A stretch of DNA of 43,317 nucleotides from Alphaproteobacteria bacterium (GTDB lineage Bacteria; Pseudomonadota; Alphaproteobacteria; Bin95), in NCBI GenBank assembly GCA_029978325.1, contig JAPOJR010000007.1, positions 1 through 43,317 of the forward strand, given 5' to 3'. Made by a program: the position numbers and the translations under genes. Shown here in pieces: positions 31,832 through 43,317 of this stretch. The number at the start of each line of letters is the position of its first letter. Within the stretch, counting starts at the first letter, position 1. The notes beneath the pieces are model-generated. The model made no database searches. It was not told where the DNA came from and was given only the letters and a program-made list of their open reading frames with translations.

Positions 31832-33662
31832 GACTTAAATCCTCTGCCAACTCGATCAGAGGCCGATCCTGATCACTGTATTGGGGCCATTCGCCCCGAA
31901 GCAGGGCCTTGATCGATGGGCGCCTCTGACCCATCAGAGCCCGATAGACCCAGTAGTTGGCGATGACCCGTTCCACAAACAAGCGAGTCTCCAGCAGAGG
32001 AAGCATCTCGATAAACAGCAGTGGATCATCCGCCAGCAGACCATCCCGTTGCCAAGCCGCCAGATTGCCAACCCCCGCGTTATAGGCGACGGTCAGGCGG
32101 AACAAATCCTGTCCGATCATCTCTTTGTCCATCAGATAGCGCAGGTAGTTCTGGCCTAACGAGAGATTCAAAGAAGGATTGTAGAGCGCATCCCGGCGTT
32201 TGCCGACAAACCGGTCATCGCCTGCGATATAATTTGCGGTCGTCGGCATCAGTTGCATCAGGCCCCGCGCACCGGCGCCGCTGGTCGCCCGCGGGTTAAA
32301 GACCGATTCCTGCCGCACGAAAGCCCAGATCAGCGCTTGATCCAGTTTGAAGCCGTCATGGGGACGCCATTCTGGCATCGGGTACATGGCGCCGGGCAAA
32401 AATTCGTCGCTGCTCCCCGACAACCGAAATGCTCCGCGCATTGCAGTTTGGGGCAATTTCGTCGCCTCGGCGAATGCGACGATCCGTCGAAGGCTGGCAA
32501 CAGAAACTTTGTGAAGCTGTTGAAGCAATTCTTCATCGGCAAGGCGGATTTGGCCTATCTGCAGCAGTGCCAGGACGCGGTCTCCGCCCGGTAAGCGACG
32601 GATGTGCGCGATATCGGCGTTGCTCACGCTGCTGGCGACCGGGCGATACGGCGTTGGCTGGCCGAGTTGCGCTAACGCCAGCTGCCCGTAGAACGTGTAG
32701 GGGTGTTTCGCTGCAAGGCGCAACCATTGCTGAGCAGTTTTGTGCCGGCCCTGTTGCGTCTCCGCGCGGGCCGCCCAGAATGCGCCTGCCGGCGCAGTCC
32801 AGTCTCCGGCCTCTTTTGACTTGGCGTGCAGGCCGAAATGTTTTGCGGCATTGCTGTAGTCGCGGAGGCGGTATGCAGCCAGTCCGGCGACCCAGTCCGG
32901 CATTGCCGTTCTGGTACGCGAGCGAGCGGCTGCGCGGCTTGCGAGGTCGAATGCGGTTTGGGAGCGGCTCATGGCCAACCATCCCAGCGCCGTCTGTGCA
33001 CGCAAGCGGTCTGCAATCGCGGCTGGCAGACCGCTCCGGTCGATCATCAGGCTGGCGGCGGTTAACTGGCTGCGTGCAATTTTAGCGCGGATCGATTGCG
33101 CAATCTGCCGATGTTTTGCCGACGCAACCTGGCTGCGCGATGGCTTCTCGCCGAAATAGTGGCGGATGTGTTCTTGTCCAAACACCGGCACACGCAGATA
33201 TTTTGCTCCGGACGGGCGGCGTTTCTGGGCGAGGCTGTAGGCGCGGTACGCAGCCGGATGGTCGGCATAGCTCTGAAGCCAGGCGGACAGTTCGCCGTAT
33301 TTCGCTTTATACGCGGTCGGGTGCATGTAGCGTTGGAATTGGACATGGCCCAGCAAGACCTTAGACCGCAATTTTTCAATCAGCCGGTCAGCTTGCTGCC
33401 ATTCTCCATTTTCCTGCAGAGCAAAAATCCGTTGGTAACGGGCCGCGTCTTCTTCGCTCAGCGGCTTTGGCAGCCACGGCTTGCTTGCCGGCAGCGCATA
33501 CCGGCTTGCAATGGCATGCGGGTTAGTGCCGGTATGATCCGGACGCGTCAGCGGGACCGGTTGCGCCCAGGCACTCGCCACCGATACGAGAAAGCCCAAG
33601 CCACCGGCAAGCAGACGCCGGGCGGCACGAGCGGCTAAGAGATGCGTAGCAGCAGCTAACAC
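31818..33662 (-). CDS. slt: Exported soluble lytic transglycosylase (Slt70-like)
   Basis: A 614-residue periplasmic enzyme that cleaves the MurNAc-GlcNAc bond of peptidoglycan with formation of 1,6-anhydro ends. A long basic and hydrophobic N-terminus (1-34, ending SAWAQ) is a signal peptide. A large alpha-helical superhelix of TPR/SEL-like pairs occupies about 70-420. The C-terminal SLT domain has catalytic E452 in FVRQESVFNPRATSGAGARGL, then MQLMPTTA, NLSLGQNYLRYL and VAYNAGVGN. The start is GTG 33660-33662. The two N-terminal and C-terminal modules match the Slt70 layout. moaB overlaps its end by 14 bases. Confidence 0.93.
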   Translation of the reverse strand: MLAAATHLLAARAARRLLAGGLGFLVSVASAWAQPVPLTRPDHTGTNPHAIASRYALPASKPWLPKPLSEEDAARYQRIFALQENGEWQQADRLIEKLRSKVLLGHVQFQRYMHPTAYKAKYGELSAWLQSYADHPAAYRAYSLAQKRRPSGAKYLRVPVFGQEHIRHYFGEKPSRSQVASAKHRQIAQSIRAKIARSQLTAASLMIDRSGLPAAIADRLRAQTALGWLAMSRSQTAFDLASRAAARSRTRTAMPDWVAGLAAYRLRDYSNAAKHFGLHAKSKEAGDWTAPAGAFWAARAETQQGRHKTAQQWLRLAAKHPYTFYGQLALAQLGQPTPYRPVASSVSNADIAHIRRLPGGDRVLALLQIGQIRLADEELLQQLHKVSVASLRRIVAFAEATKLPQTAMRGAFRLSGSSDEFLPGAMYPMPEWRPHDGFKLDQALIWAFVRQESVFNPRATSGAGARGLMQLMPTTANYIAGDDRFVGKRRDALYNPSLNLSLGQNYLRYLMDKEMIGQDLFRLTVAYNAGVGNLAAWQRDGLLADDPLLFIEMLPLLETRLFVERVIANYWVYRALMGQRRPSIKALLRGEWPQYSDQDRPLIELAEDLSRVSR

Positions 33663-33750
33663 TGGCCTAAGCTTACACCTGCAACATGGATGCGGTTAAC
33701 CCACAGGAAACGAGCCAATTACCACCAATTGCGATCATCTTGTAAGTTTT

Positions 33751-34557
33751 TTATTCAGCTTTGCCGCCGGCTAGGCGAATTTGCAGCATTTGCAAGTCGC
33801 GCCAGGCCTCCCTTTTCTGGGCTGGAGAGCGCAGTAAGTACGCCGGATGGAAGGTCGCCAAGGCCGGGATGTCGGGGCGACCGTCACCAGAAGCATAGTC
33901 AAACCAGCGGCCCCGCATGCGCATTATGCCTTCCGAGCGTTGCAACATTGTTTTCGCGGCGGCGGCGCCGACGAGCAAAAGCGCCTTGGGCCCTATCAAT
34001 TCGATTTGCCGTTTCAGAAAGGGCAGGCAGGCTTGAGTTTCCGCTGGCGTTGGCGTTCTGTTGCCGGGCGGGCGCCAGTAGAGGGTGTTGGCGATATAAA
34101 CCTGCTCGCGGTCCATGCCGATCGCGGCCAGCATCCGGTCCAGCAGATGACCGGAAGGGCCGACGAACGGTATGCCCCGCCGGTCTTCTTCCTCACCTGG
34201 CGCCTCGCCGATGATCATCAGGCGGGCGTCAGCCGGGCCCGAGCCGAAAACGGTGTTCGTCGCCGTCGCTTTCAATGCGCAGCCGTCGTACGCCTCAAGG
34301 CGCGCGCGCAGGGTTTCCAGATCGTGGACGTCGGAAAGGTGCAAAAGGTCCGGTGAAGGTGGCGGAGCCGCAGGGCGAGGCGGCGGCGGTGGGGCTTTGG
34401 CCAGCGGCGTCACAGCTGCTTGCAGCCGGGGTTGGCCAGCTTCGGCGACGGACGTTGGGGCGACCGCAGCCTCGAAGCGGTTCCACGGCGTTGCAGCGAT
34501 AGCCTCATCGACCCCCAGGTCGATGTACCATTGCAATGTTGCCAGCCATGGGTTCAT
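33751..34557 (-). CDS. Uracil-DNA glycosylase, family 4-like
   Basis: A 268-residue enzyme that would excise uracil from DNA. An N-terminal extension with a proline-rich stretch (about 51-69) precedes the catalytic domain. Motif A is GEAPGEEEDRRG (118-129) followed by PFVGPSG, and the late motif is FHPAYLLRSP. Thermostable family 4 enzymes hold a 4Fe-4S cluster with four cysteines. Aligned by eye to Thermus UDGa, here the positions read Y90, C93, W161 and C177, so only two remain and a normal cluster is unlikely. The start is at ATG 34555-34557 (MNPWLATL), preceded by AAAGGA. It is divergent from the ETF-QO gene, with 166 bases between the starts. Confidence 0.87.
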   Translation of the reverse strand: MNPWLATLQWYIDLGVDEAIAATPWNRFEAAVAPTSVAEAGQPRLQAAVTPLAKAPPPPPRPAAPPPSPDLLHLSDVHDLETLRARLEAYDGCALKATATNTVFGSGPADARLMIIGEAPGEEEDRRGIPFVGPSGHLLDRMLAAIGMDREQVYIANTLYWRPPGNRTPTPAETQACLPFLKRQIELIGPKALLLVGAAAAKTMLQRSEGIMRMRGRWFDYASGDGRPDIPALATFHPAYLLRSPAQKREAWRDLQMLQIRLAGGKAE

Positions 34558-34723
34558 TGCCAACTGTGTCCTTTCCGGTGTGACCAGTATCTCGGGTTGC
34601 CTTAACCCGGGTCGCGGTACTATCAAGCGGGCTTGGCCCAATGGTCTGCCTAGCGGCGGACTGTTATGGTAGTCTATACCAACGCTGGAACACTCGACCA
34701 CTCAGTTAAGGACAAGGGGTCCC

Positions 34724-36367
34724 ATGGAACGCGAGAGCATGGAAGTTGACGTTGTGATCGTCGGTGCCGGTCCGGCAGGACTGGCGACGGCGATCCGCCT
34801 CGGCCAATTGGCGGAGGAGACGGGCCAGGAACTCGCCATCGTCGTGCTTGAAAAAGGCTCGGAGGTGGGCGCCCATATCCTTTCGGGCGCCGTGCTCGAC
34901 CCGCGCTCGCTGAATGAGCTGCTGCCGGACTGGCAGGACCGCGGCGCGCCGCTGAACCAGCCGGTAAAGCGCGACAAGTTCGTGTTCCTGACCGAGAACT
35001 CGTCCCTGCCCTGGCCCGAGTTCATGATGCTGCCGGCGATGAAGAACCACGGCAACTACATCATCTCCCTCGGCAATCTCTGCCGCTGGCTGGGCGAACA
35101 GTGCGAGGCCATGGGCATCGAGGTATTCCCCGGCTTCGCGGCTGCTGAAATTCTCTATGACGACCAGGGGCGCGTCTGCGGCGTTGCCACCGGCGACATG
35201 GGCGTCGGCAAGGATGGCGAGCAGAAGCCGACCTTCGAGCCGGGTATGGAGCTTCGCGCCAAATACACCGTGTTTGCGGAGGGCTGCCGCGGCTCGCTCG
35301 GCAAGCAGTTGATGGACAAGTTCGGCCTGCGCCAGGGCGTGCAGCCGCAGACCTACGGCATCGGCATCAAGGAATTGTGGCAGGTCGATCCGGAGAAGCA
35401 CCAGGCTGGCACCGTCATGCACACCGCCGGCTGGCCGATGAAGCCGGATACCTATGGCGGCTCGTTCCTGTATCACCTGGAGGACAACCAGGTCGCCACC
35501 GGTTTTGTCGTCGGCCTCGACTACAAAAACCCCTACCTCTCGCCGTTCGACGAGTTCCAGCGCTGGAAGCAGCACTATTACATCCGCGACGTGTTCGAGG
35601 GCGGCAAGCGCATCGCCTATGGCGCCCGCGCTTTGAACGAAGGCGGCTTGCAATCGCTGCCGAAGCTGGTCTTCCCCGGCGGCTGCATGGTCGGCTGCGA
35701 GGCGGGCTTCCTCAACACACCGCGCATCAAGGGCTCTCACGCAGCAATGAAGACCGGCATGATGGCCGCCGAAAGCATCGCCGCCGCGTTGGGTCGCGGT
35801 GAGGAATACGGCGTGCTGGAAGATTACCCAGAGGCGTTCCAGAAAAGCTGGCTCTATGACGAGCTCTACCGCGCTCGCAACGTGCGCCCGGCGTTCAAGT
35901 GGGGCCTGTTCGGCGGCACGATTTATGCCGGCATCGATCAGCTTGTCTTCCGTGGCAAGGCGCCCTGGACGCTCAGCCACCACGGCACCGACCACGAGAG
36001 CCTGGTCGACAAGTCCAAGGCCAAGCCGATCGATTATCCGAAGCCGGATGGCGTCATCAGCTTCGACAAGCCCTCCAGCGTCTACCTCTCGAACACCAAC
36101 CACGAGGAAGACCAGCCGGTCCACCTGACGCTGAAGGACGACAGCGTGCCGGTGAAGCACAACCTGGCCCGCTATGACGCGCCGGAACAGCGCTTCTGCC
36201 CTGCCGGCGTCTATGAAATCGTCGATGAGGATGGCGCAGGCCCACGGTTGCAGATCAACGCGCAGAACTGTGTGCACTGCAAGACTTGCGACATCAAAGA
36301 CCCGACCCAAAATATCAATTGGGTAACGCCGGAAGGCGGCGGTGGACCGAATTACCCGAACATGTAG
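34724..36367 (+). CDS. Electron transfer flavoprotein-ubiquinone oxidoreductase
   Basis: A 547-residue inner-membrane-associated enzyme that passes electrons from reduced ETF (from fatty acid, amino acid and choline-type dehydrogenases) to ubiquinone. The FAD dinucleotide fold is [18 protein letters not shown] near the N-terminus. The region [16 protein letters not shown] is the family signature. The C-terminus binds a 4Fe-4S cluster through a cysteine in FCPAGVYE and three in [13 protein letters not shown]. Length matches the family. AAGGAC and AAGGGG precede the first ATG; a second ATG five codons on is an alternative start. It fits the many acyl-CoA-type genes in the window as the route of their electrons to the quinone pool. 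Confidence 0.97.
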   Translation: MERESMEVDVVIVGAGPAGLATAIRLGQLAEETGQELAIVVLEKGSEVGAHILSGAVLDPRSLNELLPDWQDRGAPLNQPVKRDKFVFLTENSSLPWPEFMMLPAMKNHGNYIISLGNLCRWLGEQCEAMGIEVFPGFAAAEILYDDQGRVCGVATGDMGVGKDGEQKPTFEPGMELRAKYTVFAEGCRGSLGKQLMDKFGLRQGVQPQTYGIGIKELWQVDPEKHQAGTVMHTAGWPMKPDTYGGSFLYHLEDNQVATGFVVGLDYKNPYLSPFDEFQRWKQHYYIRDVFEGGKRIAYGARALNEGGLQSLPKLVFPGGCMVGCEAGFLNTPRIKGSHAAMKTGMMAAESIAAALGRGEEYGVLEDYPEAFQKSWLYDELYRARNVRPAFKWGLFGGTIYAGIDQLVFRGKAPWTLSHHGTDHESLVDKSKAKPIDYPKPDGVISFDKPSSVYLSNTNHEEDQPVHLTLKDDSVPVKHNLARYDAPEQRFCPAGVYEIVDEDGAGPRLQINAQNCVHCKTCDIKDPTQNINWVTPEGGGGPNYPNM

Positions 36368-36409
36368 AATTCGCAATCCAGGTTGCGCTGAACAGGAGGC
36401 AACAACCAG

Positions 36410-38050
36410 ATGCTAAAAGCGTGGGTCGGGCTTGCGGTTGGTTTGACGGCGGCAATTCTGGCCGGCCCGGCCGAAGCGAAGACCGATCGGCTGGTCTCGC
36501 GCGAAGTTGCGTTGTCATTGGCCCGGCCGTCGTGGGGCAGTTCGGCCTCCGGTCAGTATTTGGCCGGCCAGTTGGCTCAGCGCACCATGGACTATGCCAA
36601 CGCCGCCAAATTCCTGGACGGCGCGCTGAGTTGGGCACCCAACAACCTGGAACTGCGCGAGCGGGTGTTTATTCTGATGCTGGCCGAAGGGCGGCTGGCG
36701 GAAGCGGTTCCGCACGTCAGGGCCCTCCATCGGAACGATCCCAGCGATATGCTGCCTTCGGTGGTAGACGCAGTCGACCGGGTCATGCGAGGGGATAACG
36801 ACGGCGCGGTTGCGGCTCTGGCAGAGTTGAACGGCGGCGGCTTTCCCGGATTGGTGCGCCTGTTGGGCCAGGCATGGGCCTTTGCCGCCGCCGGCGACCT
36901 GCCGGCCGCGCGCGCTGTTCTGGCCTTTAGCGAAAATGAAAAGGCCTGGTCGGCAATCATTGCAATTCACGCGGCGCTGATCGAAGACGTCGGCAAAACG
37001 GATCGGGCAGATGCCGCCTATGCCAGCGCGGTGGAACAGAAGGCTGCAGGTTCCGGGCGGTCGGCAGCGCTAGTCGCTAATTTCGAGGCCCGCAAGGGCG
37101 ATGCTGCGGTTCCGCCATTGGTGCGCAATGCGCGGGATGGCCTGGCTGAGGCGCTATTCAGTATTACGGCGGCATTGAATCAGGGAAACCGCACCCTTTC
37201 CGCCTTGATCTATGGCCAATTGGCGCTGTCACTGCGGCCAGACAGCGACCTGGTGCGCATGTTGGTTGCCGAGGTGCTGGAAAAGCAAAAACGGTATGTT
37301 GCCGCGGCTGCCATGTTCGGAACTATTGGCCCGGATTCGCCGAATTTCGTGGTCGCCCGCCTGGCCCAGGCGAGGGATCTGGCCCGAGCCGACCTTGCGG
37401 ACGAGGCCATTGCCGCTCTTGAATCCCTCGGCAAGGCGGAACAGAATTCGGTAGACGGCCTGATTTTGCTCGGCGACATCTTACGCGGCGAGCATCGGTT
37501 TGCCGAAGCCGTCGTCGCTTATGATAAGGCGGCGGAAAAATTGGGAACGCTTACCGACGATCATTGGCGTCTGCTGTATACCCGGGGCATTGCTTTGGAA
37601 CGGACGGGCCAGTGGGCCAGGGCGGAAGGCGATTTGCAACAGGCGCTCCGCATCAAGCCGGATGAAGCGTTTGTGCTGAATTACCTGGGCTATTCTTGGA
37701 TCGATCGCGGCGAAAATCTGGAAAAGGCCGAGCAAATGGTGCGCCGTGCGTCCGAATTGCGGCCAGATGACGGGTTTATCGCCGATAGCTTGGGATGGGC
37801 GTATTATCGTGCCGGACGCTTTGCCGATGCGGTGCAGGAATTGGAGAGGGCGATCACGCTTCAACCGGTGGATCCCGTGATCAACGAGCATTTGGGAGAC
37901 GCCTATTGGCAGATCGGTCGCAAGGTCGAAGCGCGGTTTCAATGGCGCCGCGCGCTGAATTTCGAGCCGGCCGCCACGGCGATACCGGCACTTGAAGAAA
38001 AGCTTCAATGTGGGTTGGAGCGTTGCGTCGTGGCCCATAAGGCGAACTGA
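36410..38050 (+). CDS. Exported tetratricopeptide repeat protein
   Basis: A 546-residue protein with a signal peptide (LKAWVGLAVGLTAAILAGPAEA, cleavage likely after AEA at about residue 23). The rest is almost wholly TPR-type helix pairs. The clearest are in the C-terminal part: a pair with ALRIKPDEAFVLNYLGYSWIDRG, ASELRPDDGFIADSLGWAYYRAG, and AITLQPVDPVINEHLGDAYWQIG. These late repeats are the most conserved part of a widespread alphaproteobacterial family found beside ispE. It presumably scaffolds protein contacts in the periplasm or at the outer membrane; no enzymatic domain is seen. AGGAGG precedes the ATG. ispE begins four bases after its stop. Confidence 0.88.
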   Translation: MLKAWVGLAVGLTAAILAGPAEAKTDRLVSREVALSLARPSWGSSASGQYLAGQLAQRTMDYANAAKFLDGALSWAPNNLELRERVFILMLAEGRLAEAVPHVRALHRNDPSDMLPSVVDAVDRVMRGDNDGAVAALAELNGGGFPGLVRLLGQAWAFAAAGDLPAARAVLAFSENEKAWSAIIAIHAALIEDVGKTDRADAAYASAVEQKAAGSGRSAALVANFEARKGDAAVPPLVRNARDGLAEALFSITAALNQGNRTLSALIYGQLALSLRPDSDLVRMLVAEVLEKQKRYVAAAAMFGTIGPDSPNFVVARLAQARDLARADLADEAIAALESLGKAEQNSVDGLILLGDILRGEHRFAEAVVAYDKAAEKLGTLTDDHWRLLYTRGIALERTGQWARAEGDLQQALRIKPDEAFVLNYLGYSWIDRGENLEKAEQMVRRASELRPDDGFIADSLGWAYYRAGRFADAVQELERAITLQPVDPVINEHLGDAYWQIGRKVEARFQWRRALNFEPAATAIPALEEKLQCGLERCVVAHKAN

Positions 38051-38054
38051 CCCG

Positions 38055-38936
38055 GTGTTACCGTCGTCGCCGGAGTTTGCTGCAGCAAAGGTCAACCTGT
38101 ACCTGCATGTGTTGGGGCGGCGCACCGACGGGTATCACGAATTACAGAGCTTGGTCGCCTTTGCCGATTGTGGCGATGCCGTATCCGCAACGGGGATCGC
38201 ACGGGACTGGTCCGTCACGTTGGACGGGCCGTTTGCTGAATCCATGGGCGATGTATCGAATGCCGATAATCTGGTTGTGCGGGCTGCGCGCCGGCTGGCG
38301 GCGGGCCGGTCTGGCGCATCGCCGTTGGCGTTGCAATTGACCAAGGTGCTGCCCGTCGCCGCTGGGATTGGCGGTGGCTCAGCGGATGCGGCGGCGGCGC
38401 TACGCCTGCTGGCGAGGCTGTGGGAGGCCGACCCGGGCGACCCATCCAGTTGGTCAGACCTGGGCGCGGATATTCCGGTCTGCTTGCTGAGCCGTCCGGC
38501 GTTGGTTCAAGGCATGGGCGAGAGGGTATCCGTGGTCGAACAGATGCCGGAATTGCCGGTGGTGTTGGCCAATCCCGGCGTGGCCAGTTCGACCGGTCGC
38601 GTGTTTGCAGAATTGAGCGGCCGTTACGGCCAACCGTTGCCGTCGCCGACGCCGCCCTCAGGGCTTGACGTTGTCGGGATGGCGAAATGGTTGGGCGAGG
38701 CGCGCAACGATCTGACGCGCCCGGCGCTGGCCTGTTCGCCGGAGATCGGCGAGGCATTGGCGGCGCTGGCCGGAACGCCCGATGTCCTGCTGGCACGCAT
38801 GTCTGGCAGCGGTTCGACTTGTTTTGGCATTTACCCAACGGCCAGCCATGCCGAGGCCGCCGCTGCCTGGCTGCGGGGCCGGGCGCCGCATTGGTGGGTC
38901 AAGCCCGCCATTCTGCGGTCTGGCGGGCCGTCTTAG
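38055..38936 (+). CDS. ispE: 4-diphosphocytidyl-2-C-methyl-D-erythritol kinase IspE
   Basis: A 293-residue GHMP kinase that phosphorylates CDP-ME in the MEP route to isoprenoids. The N-terminal FAAAKVNLYLHVLGRRTDGYHEL holds the substrate-site lysine (about K12). The ATP-binding motif is LPVAAGIGGGSADAAAAL. The third GHMP motif is MSGSGSTCFGIY near the end. The start was chosen at GTG 38055, because an earlier ATG at 37992 lies inside the TPR gene and would add 21 residues unlike the family. AAGGCGAA at 38039 is a fair ribosome site. Four bases separate it from the TPR gene, so the two are an operon. Hairpins follow the stop. Confidence 0.94.
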   Translation: MLPSSPEFAAAKVNLYLHVLGRRTDGYHELQSLVAFADCGDAVSATGIARDWSVTLDGPFAESMGDVSNADNLVVRAARRLAAGRSGASPLALQLTKVLPVAAGIGGGSADAAAALRLLARLWEADPGDPSSWSDLGADIPVCLLSRPALVQGMGERVSVVEQMPELPVVLANPGVASSTGRVFAELSGRYGQPLPSPTPPSGLDVVGMAKWLGEARNDLTRPALACSPEIGEALAALAGTPDVLLARMSGSGSTCFGIYPTASHAEAAAAWLRGRAPHWWVKPAILRSGGPS

Positions 38937-38938
38937 AT

Positions 38939-38971
38939 CAGATCCCGATCCGATAGGGTCGGGTGAATCTG
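38939..38971. terminator. Bulged stem-loop just after ispE
   Basis: CAGAT (38939-38943) pairs with ATCTG (38967-38971), and CCCGAT (38944-38949) pairs with GTCGGG (38958-38963, one G-U pair). The result is an 11-bp stem with a 3-base bulge and an 8-base loop, starting two bases after the ispE stop. No T-run follows. It is next to the larger palindrome at 38991, and the two may be parts of one composite repeat. It could end transcription from ispE. Confidence 0.4.
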
Positions 38972-38990
38972 CTCTAACTCTATGAATGGC

Positions 38991-39034
38991 GAGCAACGCC
39001 CGATCAAATGACTCCATTTGATCGGGCGTTGCTC
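38991..39034. repeat. Perfect 20-bp-arm palindrome, full copy of the dispersed repeat
   Basis: The left arm (38991-39010) starts GAGCAACGCCCGATC, and the right arm (39015-39034) is its exact reverse complement; the loop is ACTC. The loop and right arm recur at the first bases of the window with one change. It lies between the convergent ispE and GNAT genes, so a double-sided terminator role is possible, and its recurrence also marks it as a mobile-type palindromic unit. A T-rich stretch (GATTTTTATCGC, 39047-39058) lies 13 bases beyond on the plus strand, too far for a textbook terminator. Confidence 0.85.
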
Positions 39035-39053
39035 TAGTCGAATCCCAAGATTT

Positions 39054-39545
39054 TTATCGCTGCATGCGCTGGGCGGTAATCATCGGTCCCCAACTGCTGT
39101 CGGGAGCTTCATCTGTCAGGACAAAGCCGGCTCGGTCATAAATGCGCCGAGCTGCCGTCAGGCCTGCAAATGTCCAGAGGTAGAGATTGGGCCTGCCGGC
39201 GTTCGGCGCGAATGCCACCAACTCGTCAAACAAACGATGGCCGACGCCGGTGCCCTGGGCTTCCGGAGAGGCGATGAACCAGCGGACCCGTGCGCCGTCT
39301 TCGCCGTTGCTGAGCTTGTGGTCGAGGCTGACCGAAGCAATGATCGTTTCATCCCGCCAGGCGAGCCAGAAACCGTCGCGGGCCGGGTCATAGCCTTGCA
39401 AAAAAGTGGCGAGTTCGGTTGCAACCTGGGCTTCGAACTGCCGTCCGAACCCCCAGGCCTCGCCATAGTATCGGCCATGCAACTCTACCACCCTGCCAAT
39501 TGCACCCGGAGCGTAGCCGCGGGTGATGCGGATTGCACCGGCCAT
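39054..39545 (-). CDS. GNAT-family N-acetyltransferase
   Basis: A 163-residue acetyl-CoA-dependent acyltransferase. Motif A, binding the acetyl-CoA pyrophosphate, is RWFIASPEAQGTGVGHRL, with the QGTGVG loop at about 97-102. Motif B is in LTAARRIYDRAGFVLTDE, the usual tyrosine-containing helix. The N-terminal part has GRYYGEAWGFGRQFE, seen in members related to those fused with MarR regulators. The acceptor is unknown. It begins three bases after the gyrB stop, so it is cotranscribed with the replication genes, although a functional tie is not evident. A palindromic repeat lies after its stop. Confidence 0.88.
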   Translation of the reverse strand: MAGAIRITRGYAPGAIGRVVELHGRYYGEAWGFGRQFEAQVATELATFLQGYDPARDGFWLAWRDETIIASVSLDHKLSNGEDGARVRWFIASPEAQGTGVGHRLFDELVAFAPNAGRPNLYLWTFAGLTAARRIYDRAGFVLTDEAPDSSWGPMITAQRMQR

Positions 39546-39548
39546 GGC

Positions 39549-43171
<3,623 letters not shown>

Positions 43172-43193
43172 GGGAAACAGCCTCGCTAGTCGC

Positions 43194-43317
43194 TTAAACC
43201 CGCATCGGCATCAGCACATACAGGGCGCTGGCGTCCGCTTGGTCCCGAATAATCGTTGGTGCGGCAGCGTCCGCCAGAGATAATTCGGCTGTATCTCCTT
43301 CAATCTGCTGGGCGATA
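43194..43317 (-). CDS. dnaN: DNA polymerase III beta clamp, C-terminal end only
   Basis: Only the last 41 codons are in the window; the gene continues past the edge. The minus-strand translation ends ASALYVLMPMRV before the TAA stop at 43194-43196, and MPMRV or a close variant is the standard DnaN C-terminus. DnaN is the sliding clamp that holds polymerase III on DNA. recF follows 22 bases later. The gene order supports the call independently of the short match. Confidence 0.9.
   Translation of the reverse strand, partial: IAQQIEGDTAELSLADAAAPTIIRDQADASALYVLMPMRV

Noticed and set aside
34706..36376. 556-codon open frame on minus, opposite ETF-QO
   Set aside because: The plus strand carries an unmistakable ETF-QO with its Fe-S cysteines; the opposite frame shows no recognisable protein.

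Overview
The window is a GC-rich stretch of an alphaproteobacterial chromosome, most like Rhodospirillales and relatives. This rests on gene neighbourhoods (dnaN-recF-gyrB; ETF-QO next to a TPR protein and ispE; zapA followed by a 6S-like RNA; tkt-gap-fba-thiE-like), on the wide spread of CaiB, TauD and enoyl-CoA hydratase type catabolic genes, and on third positions rich in G and C that open very long false frames on antisense strands. No species is claimed. I see no rRNA, tRNA, CRISPR array, insertion sequence or phage gene. No stretch longer than 300 bases lacks a gene; the longest gap is about 260 bases, at 1981-2239.

Layout: 1-2000 carries a methyltransferase and an aldo/keto reductase, both on minus. 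2240-7362 is a signalling and housekeeping block: an EAL phosphodiesterase with a dead GGDEF domain, converging on a minus-strand run of YmdB-type phosphoesterase, OmpR-type regulator and EnvZ-type kinase, with a candidate 6S RNA and zapA upstream. 7532-12321 is a plus-strand central carbon run: transketolase, GAPDH, class I aldolase and a ThiE-like protein, without the pgk often found there. 12329-17163 is a minus-strand run with a carboxyltransferase, two half-size permeases, a CaiB-type CoA-transferase and an alpha/beta hydrolase. 17331-25983 is mostly plus strand: a TauD-type dioxygenase, a three-domain phosphodiesterase/TPR/sulfotransferase fusion, cysQ, a Sua5/TsaC enzyme, a second (minus) TauD-type enzyme, an enolase-superfamily enzyme and an enoyl-CoA hydratase. 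26031-31141 is a minus-strand flagellar run, flgE-flgK-flgL-flgI. 31286-34557 holds slt, moaB and a family 4-like uracil-DNA glycosylase (minus). 34724-38936 is a plus-strand run of ETF-QO, an exported TPR protein and ispE. 39054-43317 is dnaN (partial)-recF-gyrB-GNAT on minus.

The most unusual item is the 947-residue protein at 18311-21154. An alkaline-phosphatase-superfamily phosphodiesterase domain with all expected metal ligands is joined through TPR repeats to a sulfotransferase domain with recognisable PAPS-binding loops. The next gene is cysQ, whose product removes PAP, the by-product of PAPS-dependent sulfotransfer. Together they suggest an uncharacterised sulfation or phosphoester-processing module. 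Other points of interest are a dispersed 20-bp-arm palindrome seen at both ends of the first 39 kb, a second palindromic repeat after fba, a permease split into two genes, and a uracil-DNA glycosylase lacking two of its four Fe-S cysteines.
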